From assembly GCA_020249145.1 (NCBI GenBank), contig JADCGF010000001.1:310001-374000 (forward strand): a stretch of 64,000 bases of DNA, given 5' to 3'. Below are positions 26,586-34,855 of this stretch, one piece after another; within the stretch, counting starts at the first letter, position 1; every line of letters begins with the position of its first letter. This DNA comes from Roseomonas sp. GTDB taxonomy: Bacteria > Pseudomonadota > Alphaproteobacteria > Acetobacterales > Acetobacteraceae. The translations under genes were made by a program, and so were the position numbers. The notes beneath the pieces were generated by a model, which searched no databases, was not told the origin of the DNA, and worked only from the letters and a program-made list of their open reading frames with translations.

Positions 26586-27365
26586 TCATCTTTGCTTGCG
26601 CGCCTGCTGTTCTTCCAGAAAGCCACGCATCATGCGCTTGGGTTCATCACTGTTCCAGGAAGCGGCGAAGGTGGTGATGCCGGCGGCAATCGCTTCACTG
26701 ATCGGGCGATCTTCCCATTGCCGGATCAGCGATTTCTGCGCGCGAAGCGCCTCTGGCCCCGCAGCCAGCAGATTTGTGAGCCAGGTTTCGACGCGTGCAT
26801 CAATCCGCTCACGATGCGCAACTTCTTCCAACAACCCCCAGGCAAGCGCATCCGCGGCGGAGATGGTCTCGGCCAGCAGCAGCAAGCGCCGTGTGCGGCC
26901 CCAGCCGATCAGGCCGGGCAATAACGCGGCTTCCACCACGGAAGGAATACCAACGCGCACTTCAGGCATGCCGAATTTCGCCTCCCGCACTGCGATGCGC
27001 ATATCACATGCCGCGGCGACTTCCAGACCAGCGCCAAGGCACCAGCCATTGATGCGCGCAATTACCGGCACGGGCAGGTCGCGAATGGCGGCGCAAATGC
27101 CATGAATGCGGCGGATGAAGGCTTCGGCTTCCGCCGGTGTATCGAGTGCCGCCATGGCAGTGATGTCAGCACCACCGATAAAGGCACGTCCGCCTTCCCC
27201 GGTCAGCACTGCCGCGCGCAGACCGGGGTGTTTCGCAAGATCACGCAGCGCCGCAATCGCCGCATCCAAAAGCGTGGGGTTCAGCGTATTCAGCTTGGCA
27301 TCATGCGCGACCGTGAGGCGCGCCACGCCGCGCGCATCAATGCTGATATCGAAACGTCCGCTCAT
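26586..27365 (-). CDS. Enoyl-CoA hydratase/isomerase family protein
   Basis: The 259-residue crotonase-fold protein has the oxyanion-hole segments AFIGGADITAM and NGWCLGAGLEVAAACDMRIA. Members hydrate, isomerise or cleave acyl-CoA thioesters; the exact reaction is not decided by sequence, and the usual second catalytic Glu lies in the EVRVGIPSVVEAALLP region. Its start overlaps the stop of the upstream asparaginase gene by 4 bases, so the two are co-transcribed. Confidence 0.88.
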   Translation of the reverse strand: MSGRFDISIDARGVARLTVAHDAKLNTLNPTLLDAAIAALRDLAKHPGLRAAVLTGEGGRAFIGGADITAMAALDTPAEAEAFIRRIHGICAAIRDLPVPVIARINGWCLGAGLEVAAACDMRIAVREAKFGMPEVRVGIPSVVEAALLPGLIGWGRTRRLLLLAETISAADALAWGLLEEVAHRERIDARVETWLTNLLAAGPEALRAQKSLIRQWEDRPISEAIAAGITTFAASWNSDEPKRMMRGFLEEQQARKQR

Positions 27366-28384
27366 GTGGATTGGTCCGGCAGCGTCACGGTAATGTGGCC
27401 AACGGGCTTGCCATTGCTATCCGCGATATCGCCTTCCACTGCCTGCACCAATGCGGCCGTGGCGGCGGCATCGAGCAAGCCAAGCCGGCCGAGCAAGGCA
27501 GCGAAAACCCCCATTTTGGCGCGCGATGCGCCATCGGCGAGTTTGACCGCAATGCCCAAGCCCTGATCCGGCACGAAGCCCACCACGAAACCCTCCGCAC
27601 CGCCTTTCAGCAGCACACGGCCATTGGTGGCGCGCACAATACGGCTGGTTGCCTGATCCCGCCCGGAAAGATGATCCGGATACTTCGCAATGGCGGCCTG
27701 CAATCTTTCAATCGCTGTGCGCCGCGTGGGGCTTGCCACCTTACGCGCGGCCCAACGCGCCGCCGCGCCCGCCATAGCTTCGATGGAAAGCGCCAGCGCC
27801 GGCAAGCCACAGCCATCAACACCCGCCTGCAAACGCCCTGCATCGCTGCCGAGCAATTCCGACAGGATTTCCAGATAGAGCTTCTGCGTTGGATGCGCGG
27901 GACCACCATAGCCTGCGACTGGCGCGCCTAGCTTCTGCGCGACGCTCAAGAATCCGCAATGCTTGCCCGAGCAATTATGATAGATGCGCGAAGGATCCCC
28001 ACCCGCGCGATAAATCTTCGCCTGATCCGCCGCCGCGCGCGGCATATCCGGCCCACACACCAGCGCGGATTCGGAAAGCCCCATGCGGCCCAGCCAATCC
28101 CGCACCAGCGCAACCTGGAAATCTTCGGCACTATGGGATGCACAGGAAAGCGCCAGGTGTTCTTCGCCAAGCCCCAGCGCATCCGCCGCACCGGTTTCGA
28201 CCAGCGCCACGGCTTGATAGGGCTTCAGTGAGGATCGCGGAAAGGTGACGAAAGCAGGATCACCCATCGCCAGCACCTGGCGCCCGTTGCTGTCCATCAC
28301 CACGGCGATGCCGTGATGGATGCTCTCCACCGCCGGACCGCGATGGATTTCCGCCAATTGCACAAAGGGGTTTTGCATCGTCAT
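27362..28384 (-). CDS. Asparaginase, rhizobial/fungal L-asparaginase II type
   Basis: The 340-residue product matches the thermolabile L-asparaginase II family of rhizobia (AnsA-like), not the E. coli type. Diagnostic pieces are ESIHHGIAVV, the SSLKPYQA motif, LSCASHSAED, and the NCSGKHCGFL motif with the catalytic Ser/Lys cluster and metal-binding Cys. It hydrolyses asparagine to aspartate and ammonia. It overlaps the enoyl-CoA hydratase gene downstream by 4 bases. Confidence 0.9.
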   Translation of the reverse strand: MTMQNPFVQLAEIHRGPAVESIHHGIAVVMDSNGRQVLAMGDPAFVTFPRSSLKPYQAVALVETGAADALGLGEEHLALSCASHSAEDFQVALVRDWLGRMGLSESALVCGPDMPRAAADQAKIYRAGGDPSRIYHNCSGKHCGFLSVAQKLGAPVAGYGGPAHPTQKLYLEILSELLGSDAGRLQAGVDGCGLPALALSIEAMAGAAARWAARKVASPTRRTAIERLQAAIAKYPDHLSGRDQATSRIVRATNGRVLLKGGAEGFVVGFVPDQGLGIAVKLADGASRAKMGVFAALLGRLGLLDAAATAALVQAVEGDIADSNGKPVGHITVTLPDQST

Positions 28385-28410
28385 AACCTTAATTCAAAGC
28401 CGTGCGGGTT

Positions 28411-29421
28411 TCAGAAATCTTCCAGCACAACCTTGCCGATCATGCCGCCGCTTTCCACCAGCGCATGGGCCTGCGTCAGATTGGCCGCGGTTATCTTGCC
28501 CAGATTGCGTGTCATGGTGCCGCGCATCCGCCCGGCTTCGATCAGCCCCGCGACCTCATTCAACAGGCGGTGCTGTTCAATCATGTCGGGCGTGTTGAAC
28601 AAGGGGCGCGTGAACATCAGCTCCCAATGGATCGAAACCGATTTGCGCATCACATCGCGCGCATCCACCGGCGCCTGGCTTTCGATCAGCAGAATGCGCC
28701 CTTGCGGCGCCACCGCATCCACCATGGCAGCCCAATTCTTTGCCGTAGTATTCGCAGAATAGATGTAATTGGCGCCGCGCAAGCCAAGCGCCTTCATCTG
28801 CACGGCGATATCGCCGTGGTGATCCACCACATGATGCGCGCCCAAATCACGGCACCATTGCACGCTTTCCGCGCGGGATGCGGTAGCGACCACCGTCAGC
28901 CCCGTCAGCGCACGCGCCATCTGGATCACCATGGACCCCACACCGCCCGCGCCAGCAATCACCAGCAAAACCTGCCCCTGCCCGCCGCCTTGCTGCACGC
29001 CAAGGCGATCAAACAAGCCTTCCCAAGCGGTAATCGCGGTCAGTGGCACCGCAGCGGCTTCGGGGAAGGTGAGGTTGCGCGGCTTCCGCCCAACAATGCG
29101 TTCATCCACCAGATGCAATTCAGCATTGGTACCGGAACGATTGATCACGCCGGCGTAAAACACCTCATCACCTGGGCGAAACAGGGTGCAATCGGGCCCC
29201 ACTGCGCGCACCACGCCAGCGCCATCAAAGCCAAGGATGCGCGGCGCCTCACCTGGGTCATCGCGCCGACGCACCTTGGTATCAACGGGGTTCACTGACA
29301 CGGCGTGGATTTCCACCAGCATGTCGCGCCGGCTTGGCGCGGCGGGGGCCGCGATGTCCAGATCAATGAGTGCATCCGCCTGATCAATCGGCAGGCATTT
29401 CCGGTATCCAACGGCTTTCAT
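28411..29421 (-). CDS. Zinc-type alcohol dehydrogenase-like / quinone oxidoreductase
   Basis: The 336-residue MDR-superfamily protein starts MKAVGYRKCLPI at 29421 (a further in-frame ATG 4 codons upstream is possible). It has VEIHAVSVNPVDTKVRRR, the GFDGAGVV segment, and the nucleotide-binding motif GAGGVGSMVIQMARAL. Catalytic-zinc cysteines are absent, placing it with the quinone oxidoreductase/zinc-type ADH-like subfamily that reduces quinones or alkenals with NAD(P)H. Confidence 0.88.
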   Translation of the reverse strand: MKAVGYRKCLPIDQADALIDLDIAAPAAPSRRDMLVEIHAVSVNPVDTKVRRRDDPGEAPRILGFDGAGVVRAVGPDCTLFRPGDEVFYAGVINRSGTNAELHLVDERIVGRKPRNLTFPEAAAVPLTAITAWEGLFDRLGVQQGGGQGQVLLVIAGAGGVGSMVIQMARALTGLTVVATASRAESVQWCRDLGAHHVVDHHGDIAVQMKALGLRGANYIYSANTTAKNWAAMVDAVAPQGRILLIESQAPVDARDVMRKSVSIHWELMFTRPLFNTPDMIEQHRLLNEVAGLIEAGRMRGTMTRNLGKITAANLTQAHALVESGGMIGKVVLEDF

Positions 29422-29444
29422 GGCAAACCTCAATCCTTTGTGTA

Positions 29445-30164
29445 TCAGCCAACGCGCAGCAGCGCCGGGCCTTCTTCGCGCAACCAGGTCTCCGCCTCAT
29501 CCCGATGCGGGGCCAGCGCCTTCACATGCGCCCAGAAGCGCGGAGAATGGTTCAATTCACGCAGATGCGCGACCTCATGCGCCACCACATAATCCAGCAC
29601 AGCATCTGGCGCCATGACCAGCCGCCAGGAAAAGGCGAGCGTGCCATCAGGCGCGCAAGACCCCCAGCGGCTTTGCGTATCCTTCACGCGAATGGCCTTG
29701 ATGGCGACACCCAATTTGGTGGCATGGTCAGCCGCCAGCGGCAGAATGCGCCGCTTCGCCTCAGCGCGCAGGAAATCGCGCAGGCGCCGCGGCAGGAATT
29801 CCGCCGCACCCGTCACAATGATGGCGCCATGTTCCACAAAGGCACCGCCGCGCCGCATTGGATCATGCAGCACCGGATGCGGCACGCCACCCAAAGGCAC
29901 CGCCGCGCCGTGGGCAAGCGTAATGCTTGGCGCCAAAGCCTTCAGGCGCTTCAAGACCCAAGCCGCATGCGTGGTCAGCAATTCCAACCCAGCGCGACGG
30001 CTGGCGCGCATCGGCAACGTCACCACCACATCACCCGCGCGTGGATCAATCCGCAGGCTCACGGCGCGCGCACGCTCAGAACGTCGCCACCGCACCGGGC
30101 AAAGTTCTGGCGGACCCAGCAAGCCAGGGCGAAGCGGCACCATTTCCGAATCGGGCAGGGACAT
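29445..30164 (-). CDS. YgjP-like zinc metallopeptidase (M48/DUF45)
   Basis: The 239-residue protein contains the zinc motif HEVAHLRELNHS (HExxH plus a downstream His) preceded by VLDYVVAHE, and the upstream QSRWGSC segment typical of YgjP/DUF45 (WSS) proteins. Those proteins are predicted cytoplasmic metal-dependent hydrolases. It is divergent from the EamA transporter gene with 75 bases between, likely holding both promoters. Confidence 0.9.
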   Translation of the reverse strand: MSLPDSEMVPLRPGLLGPPELCPVRWRRSERARAVSLRIDPRAGDVVVTLPMRASRRAGLELLTTHAAWVLKRLKALAPSITLAHGAAVPLGGVPHPVLHDPMRRGGAFVEHGAIIVTGAAEFLPRRLRDFLRAEAKRRILPLAADHATKLGVAIKAIRVKDTQSRWGSCAPDGTLAFSWRLVMAPDAVLDYVVAHEVAHLRELNHSPRFWAHVKALAPHRDEAETWLREEGPALLRVG

Positions 30165-30239
30165 CGGCGCACCATGCCGTCAAGCCCAGGCAATTTTCAA
30201 CTGCTTGACACATGCGGCCTTTCGGGCGCGAGTGTTGCC

Positions 30240-31133
30240 ATGCGTTTCGCGATCAGCGCCATTTTGCCACTGTTGCTGCTTGGCACCATTTGGGGTGCCA
30301 CGCCAATTTTCGTGAAGACCTTGGGCAGCATGGGCTGGCCGCCCTTGATGATCGCGCTTGGCGCATCGGGCTTCAGCACCATTACCTTGCTGTGCGTCTG
30401 TTTCGCACGGCGCGAAATTCCGGCACTGAGGCGGCCCTATCTTATTCATTACGGTGTTTCGGGACTGACGGGGCTTGTTCTGTCCAACCTGTTTGGCTTC
30501 ACAAGTTTGCAGCATATACCGGCGGGGTTCTTTTCACTGCTGATCCCGCTTTCGCCCATGCTGACGGTGCTTGGCGCCATGGCTTTGCGCATGGAAAAGG
30601 TTTCATGGCGGCGCATTGGCGGTAGTATCTTGGGCCTGGTCGGCATTGGCCTTGCCATGGCGCCAGGTGCGGCACTGCCGGACCCGGAGGCACTGCCCTG
30701 GGCCTTGCTCGCGGCCTGTACGCCGGTTTGGTATGCGGTTGCCAATATCGCCGGCGTCAAGCTTGCGCCACGCGGCGCCGCACCTTTGGCGTTGGCAGCG
30801 GGCACTTGCGGCGCGGCGGCGCTGATGATGGCGGTGATTGCGTTTGCGACCGGGCAGATACGCGCCGTGGATATTGCCGGGCTGCCCATTACCATGGCTC
30901 AAGGCGTGTTGTTGGCGCTGGCTTATCTGATCTATTTTCGATCACTCGCAAACCAGGGAGGCGTGGTGACATCGCAAGTGGGCTATATCGTCACCATCAC
31001 CGGGTTGATCTGGGGTTTTGCGATTTTTGGTGAGGTGCCGGGCTGGCTGACGATCCCCGCCGCGGCTTTGGTATTCATCGGGCTCGCGCTGGTGACGCTG
31101 CCCGGCAAGAAAATCACCCAATCAAGTGCTTGA
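30240..31133 (+). CDS. EamA-family drug/metabolite transporter
   Basis: The 297-residue product has about ten membrane helices arranged as two EamA repeats, with LLLLGTIWGATPIFVKTLG at the start. Such proteins export amino acids or metabolites; the substrate is unknown. The ATG at 30240 is selected because an upstream in-frame extension of 290 codons runs antisense to the metallopeptidase gene and looks non-coding. Its last 20 bases overlap the 3' end of the convergent cupin gene. Confidence 0.9.
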   Translation: MRFAISAILPLLLLGTIWGATPIFVKTLGSMGWPPLMIALGASGFSTITLLCVCFARREIPALRRPYLIHYGVSGLTGLVLSNLFGFTSLQHIPAGFFSLLIPLSPMLTVLGAMALRMEKVSWRRIGGSILGLVGIGLAMAPGAALPDPEALPWALLAACTPVWYAVANIAGVKLAPRGAAPLALAAGTCGAAALMMAVIAFATGQIRAVDIAGLPITMAQGVLLALAYLIYFRSLANQGGVVTSQVGYIVTITGLIWGFAIFGEVPGWLTIPAAALVFIGLALVTLPGKKITQSSA

Positions 31134-31428
31134 GTTCCGTCTCAACAAAGGAAAGCGGCGCGGTCCCAGCATTCACCACATTATGCTCAACACCGGCGGC
31201 GCGCGCATAAGCCACGCCGGCAGTTAATGAGGCCGTTGCGGTCTCACCGCCTGGCAATTCCAGCAAAAGGCTGCCATCGGTTACTGGCACCACCACATAA
31301 GCCATGCCGTGACGATGCCAGCCGGTTTCCGCGCCGGGTTCAAAATCCCAGCGCGTCACCCGCACATTGGCATCATCAAGCTGGATGGTGGCCACCGCCG
31401 GGGGACGGCAGCGCAGCGGTTCGCGCAT
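31114..31428 (-). CDS. Cupin-domain protein
   Basis: The 104-residue protein is a single cupin barrel with metal-ligand-like GWHRHGMAYVVVPV and the second cupin motif around GVEHNVVNAG. The ATG at 31428 gives MREPLRC; the frame is open upstream but overlaps the DapA-like gene. It lies 4 bases after that gene's stop, so it is probably in the same operon and may act on a related small molecule. No specific activity can be assigned. Confidence 0.8.
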   Translation of the reverse strand: MREPLRCRPPAVATIQLDDANVRVTRWDFEPGAETGWHRHGMAYVVVPVTDGSLLLELPGGETATASLTAGVAYARAAGVEHNVVNAGTAPLSFVETELKHLIG

Positions 31429-31432
31429 ACGC

Positions 31433-32371
31433 CTATTCCGCCGCTTTGGCGGGCGCCAGCCCGGGCAGCGGCAGCGCCCCCGCAGCACCCCAGGCAGCCC
31501 AAACCGCTTCCGCCTGCGCGGCATTCAGCGGCAGATGCGGCGGGCGAATGGTACGCCAGCCGGCATCGCCCGTGCTGCGCGCGATGATTTCACGCAGGCC
31601 AGGGATCAGCGGCACGGATGTCGCGGCCTTGCGGGTCGCGTTCAGCACGGCCTGCGCCGCATCCGCTTCCGGCCCGGTGCGCTTGGCATAGACAATGCCA
31701 CCCCAATGCGAATTGCCATTGGAAGCGGCTGTGATGCAGCCCGCGCCGCCTTCAGCCAGGATGCGTTGCAGGAATTCATCGCTGCCGGAATAAACCTCAA
31801 ACCCATCCTTGGCGAAGGCCTGCACCATGGCCTGCATATTGGCGTAATCGCCGGAGGAATCCTTCCCACCCTTGATGGTGCCAGGGAAAGCCTTGATCAG
31901 GCGTTCCAGCAGCGAAAGGCTGAAGGGCACCGCCGATTGCTGCGGGAAGTGATATAAATAAACCTTCACCCCACCACCGATGCGGTTCAGCGCTTCCGAA
32001 AAGAAGGCGAACAAACCATCATCCGAAAGCCCCTTGTAGTAGAAGGGCGGCAGCATCAGCACGCCGGGGCAGCCGGCATCGCGCGCATGCTTGGTCAGTT
32101 CCACACTATCCATCAGGCTGGCGCAGCCCGTGCCTGGCATCATGCGCGCCGCCGGAATGCCGCGGGCGATCAAGCCTTCCAGAATGGCCTTTCGTTCATG
32201 CAGGCCGAAGGAATTCGCCTCACCGGTCGTGCCCAAAACGCCAAGCCCGGTGCAGCCATTGGCCAGCAGCCATTTGGCATGCGCCGCCATGCGATCCAGA
32301 TCGGGGGTCAGATCGGGCTTCATCGCCGTCAGCACGGCAGCATTCACGCCGCCATAAATCGCGTCTTTCAT
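31433..32371 (-). CDS. Dihydrodipicolinate synthase family aldolase
   Basis: The 312-residue TIM-barrel protein has the DapA/NanA family motif LGTTGEANSF, a catalytic Tyr in VYLYHFPQQ and the Schiff-base Lys region GTIKGGKDSSGD. The family includes lysine biosynthetic DapA, sialate lyase and keto-deoxy sugar aldolases. Its pairing with a cupin gene and not with lysine genes favours a catabolic aldolase over DapA. Substrate is undecided. Confidence 0.88.
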   Translation of the reverse strand: MKDAIYGGVNAAVLTAMKPDLTPDLDRMAAHAKWLLANGCTGLGVLGTTGEANSFGLHERKAILEGLIARGIPAARMMPGTGCASLMDSVELTKHARDAGCPGVLMLPPFYYKGLSDDGLFAFFSEALNRIGGGVKVYLYHFPQQSAVPFSLSLLERLIKAFPGTIKGGKDSSGDYANMQAMVQAFAKDGFEVYSGSDEFLQRILAEGGAGCITAASNGNSHWGGIVYAKRTGPEADAAQAVLNATRKAATSVPLIPGLREIIARSTGDAGWRTIRPPHLPLNAAQAEAVWAAWGAAGALPLPGLAPAKAAE

Positions 32372-32425
32372 CCGGGTTTCCTTATCAGAAGCTTTGTCCT
32401 TACGTCGCGCAGAGCGCGCGCGGCG

Positions 32426-32896
32426 TCAATCAGGCGCTTTCGCCTTCCGTGGCATCATCCCCGGCCAGCGCACTACATGGTCTTGCAGCGCACCCGCGTT
32501 TCGTTCATCAATCGCGCGCCCGCGCACGGAAACGCCCGCGCGATGCACGGTTTCAGGATCGCCTGAGACCAGCGGGTGCCACCAGGCCAAATCCCGCCCC
32601 TCGGCAACCATGCGATACGCGCAACTCGGCGGCAGCCAATCAATGGCCGCGAGCTTCTTGGGGGTGAGTTTCACGCAATCCGGCACGCGCTTCTTGCGCC
32701 CCGCGTAATCAGAACAGCGGCAGCTATGCAGGTCCAACAACCGACACGCGACTTCCGTATAGGCCAGCGCATCGGTTTCCTCATCGCGCAGCTTATGCAG
32801 GCAGCAGCGCCCGCAACCATCACACAGACTTTCCCATTCCGCCCGAGACATCTCGGCCAGGGATTTACTTTTCCAGAAGGGCGTCTTGTCAGTCAC
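32426..32896 (-). CDS. YcgN/UPF0260 cysteine-cluster protein
   Basis: The 156-residue protein has the conserved cysteine clusters [11 protein letters not shown] and [14 protein letters not shown], and [10 protein letters not shown], which define the YcgN family (UPF0260). These patterns suggest a metal or iron-sulfur site, but the function is not established. Length is typical. It is a single gene between the DapA-like and SYLF genes, all on the minus strand. Confidence 0.92.
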   Translation of the reverse strand: MTDKTPFWKSKSLAEMSRAEWESLCDGCGRCCLHKLRDEETDALAYTEVACRLLDLHSCRCSDYAGRKKRVPDCVKLTPKKLAAIDWLPPSCAYRMVAEGRDLAWWHPLVSGDPETVHRAGVSVRGRAIDERNAGALQDHVVRWPGMMPRKAKAPD

Positions 32897-32923
32897 GCCG
32901 TGTTGGAGGTGAGCAAAAGCCCC

Positions 32924-33733
32924 TCAACGCCGATTGCCTGGCGGCGGCGCCAGGTTTTCCGTCTGCACACGGCCAGTCGCTGCACTGCCGGAGGTGGTCC
33001 CACCGGAAGGCGCCGGCGCGGCGGAGCTACCGCCGCCACTACCCGGCGCGCCAAGGCGCATCAGCGCGCCGCGTAGCGGATCGCTGCCGGGGTTATGCAG
33101 CTCCATCGCCACCACCACCTGCCGCGCGCTCGCCTCTCGCCCGAAATAGGCCCGCATAGCCGAGCTATTGGCGGAAAGGGCCGCCCCATCCAAGGTAATG
33201 CCGGCGAAAAGCCCGCGGCTGCGGCCAATGGTGACAATATCCGCCCCCACCGCCGCCGTTGTGGCGCCCTGGATGCTGCGCCCAAGCGTCGCAAAAGCAA
33301 GCCCAGCCTCGGCACCGAATTTGAACTGGCTATCCAGAACGGCATTCAGCCCGCGTTCAGTCATGATGAGTGAAATCACCTGCGCATCCTGCAAGCCGGC
33401 CTGCAGGCCAAAACTGCCACCGACCAAGTTGTAGAAGGCGGGGGAGGACCAGGAACCGCCACCACCACGCGCGGCCATGACGCATTCGCCAAACTCGCCG
33501 CCGATGAAAAACCCTGCACGAAAGACTCTGGGGCAGATCAAGACGCCCTTGGCGTTGCGCAGCAACGCGCGCGCGTCGCCGGTATTATCCGCCGGTCCCA
33601 TCATTTCCTGCAGTGTGAGTGTGGCGCGATCCACCAAAGCCTGTTCTTCTGCCTGGGCGCGTGCGCCGCCGGAAAAGCCAAGCATGCCAAGGAGTAAGGC
33701 GCTAAGTAGCATGAGAGGGCGCATGAAAAACAT
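32924..33733 (-). CDS. SYLF-domain (Ysc84-like) exported protein
   Basis: The protein of about 269 residues has a signal peptide (RPLMLLSALLLGMLGFSGGARA) ending near residue 24. The SYLF domain follows: RNAKGVLICPRVFRAGFFIGG, SPAFYNLVGGSFGLQAGLQ and GRSRGLFAGITLDG. SYLF domains bind phosphoinositides in eukaryotes; the bacterial role is unclear. The C-terminus is a Gly/Ser/Pro-rich tail. Start is ATG 33733 or ATG 33724; the frame is open 50 codons further, but the signal peptide argues against a longer start. Confidence 0.88.
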   Translation of the reverse strand: MFFMRPLMLLSALLLGMLGFSGGARAQAEEQALVDRATLTLQEMMGPADNTGDARALLRNAKGVLICPRVFRAGFFIGGEFGECVMAARGGGGSWSSPAFYNLVGGSFGLQAGLQDAQVISLIMTERGLNAVLDSQFKFGAEAGLAFATLGRSIQGATTAAVGADIVTIGRSRGLFAGITLDGAALSANSSAMRAYFGREASARQVVVAMELHNPGSDPLRGALMRLGAPGSGGGSSAAPAPSGGTTSGSAATGRVQTENLAPPPGNRR

Positions 33734-33806
33734 TTCCCAACCCGTTGTTTCGCCAGACTCTACACCAATGCTTCGCGTCGAGGGAAGGGTTTCTTGCAGG
33801 CTTCGA

Positions 33807-34445
33807 TCAAACTCCCGATGGCGCTGGGGTCCAGGGCTCCTCATTGACTGACGCCACGCGCCAATCAAGGCCGTGTTTTTCAATGCGCGTCAGGGACAGA
33901 TTCTTGATGCTGAAGACCAAAGCCTGATCGGCCGAAAGCCCCATGGCATGGGCAAGGGCAGCGCGGATGGACCCGCCATGTGCCACAATCACAATATCCT
34001 GGCCTTCCAAAAGCGTCGCCAGGCGTTCCAGCACGGCGGCTACACGCGCCTGGACTTCGCGAAAACTCTCGCCGCCTGGCGGATGTTCTTCCCCGGCATG
34101 GGGCCAGAAGGGATGCGCCGGGCGCGTCAGCAGCGCGGGTAAAGCCTCATGCGGAATGCCCTGCCATTCGCCCAAATGCTGTTCGGCGAAATCCGGTTCC
34201 GCTGCCAAATCCGCATCTGGATAGCCCGCTGCAAACACCGCTGCAGCGGTGGCGCGCGTACGGGAGAGATTCGTCACAAACCAGCGCGCCGGCTGCGGCA
34301 GGCGCTGCGCCAACCAGCGATAGGATGCCGCTTCTTCCCTGAGCGCCAGATCGCAAAGCCCGACATCCATGCTGCCATACAGCACCGCACGGGCTGATGG
34401 TTCCACCAGCGCATGGCGCACCAAAAAGAAGCGAGTCGGTGTCAC
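33807..34445 (-). CDS. Histidine phosphatase family protein
   Basis: The 212-residue product has the phosphohistidine motif LVRHALVEP near residue 10, a core Arg in TNLSRTRATA, the acid-base Glu region and the second catalytic His in VAHGGSIRA. The fold is that of phosphoglycerate mutase-like phosphatases such as CobC or broad-specificity enzymes. The usual RHG is RHA here. Its start overlaps the stop of the DUF2237 gene upstream by 4 bases. Confidence 0.88.
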   Translation of the reverse strand: MTPTRFFLVRHALVEPSARAVLYGSMDVGLCDLALREEAASYRWLAQRLPQPARWFVTNLSRTRATAAAVFAAGYPDADLAAEPDFAEQHLGEWQGIPHEALPALLTRPAHPFWPHAGEEHPPGGESFREVQARVAAVLERLATLLEGQDIVIVAHGGSIRAALAHAMGLSADQALVFSIKNLSLTRIEKHGLDWRVASVNEEPWTPAPSGV

Positions 34446-34855
34446 GCCGGCGCATCCAAAGCATGCGCCATCAGATCATCCAGCGTGCAAATTTCCAGCG
34501 CCGCTTCATGCGTGGCTTCCAGCAGCACAGGCGGGGCGAAGCCGGCGCGGCGCGCTTCTTCCCAGCGCGCGGCGCAAAGGCACCAGCGATCACCAGGCGA
34601 AAGCCCGGCAAAGCCGTATTCGGGGCGCGGCGTTGAAAGATCATTGCCCGCTGCCTTGCTGAAGTTCAGAAATTCGGCGCTGACTTCGGCACAGACCACA
34701 TGCAGGCCAATGTCTTCAGGCCCGGTATTGCAGCAGCCATCACGAAAAAACCCGGTCAGCGGCGCCACTGAGCAAGGCAACAAAGGCCCGCCCAATACAT
34801 TGCGCTTGCCGGCCTCGCCCGAGGCCGGCTTCAGCCAATCAAACCCGCCGCTCAT
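34442..34855 (-). CDS. DUF2237 family protein
   Basis: The 137-residue product has the conserved layout of DUF2237: RNVLGGPLLPCS, TGFFRDGCCNTGPEDIG-HVVCAEV, and GDRWCLCAARWEEA. Several conserved cysteines suggest metal binding or redox chemistry, but no function is known. It overlaps pckA's stop by 4 bases and the phosphatase's start by 4 bases, so it is part of the pckA transcription unit. Confidence 0.85.
   Translation of the reverse strand: MSGGFDWLKPASGEAGKRNVLGGPLLPCSVAPLTGFFRDGCCNTGPEDIGLHVVCAEVSAEFLNFSKAAGNDLSTPRPEYGFAGLSPGDRWCLCAARWEEARRAGFAPPVLLEATHEAALEICTLDDLMAHALDAPA

Noticed and set aside
29370..30239. In-frame extension of the EamA transporter by 290 codons
   Set aside because: It runs antisense to the metallopeptidase gene, which has a clear HExxH motif; the transporter starts naturally at 30240 with a membrane helix.
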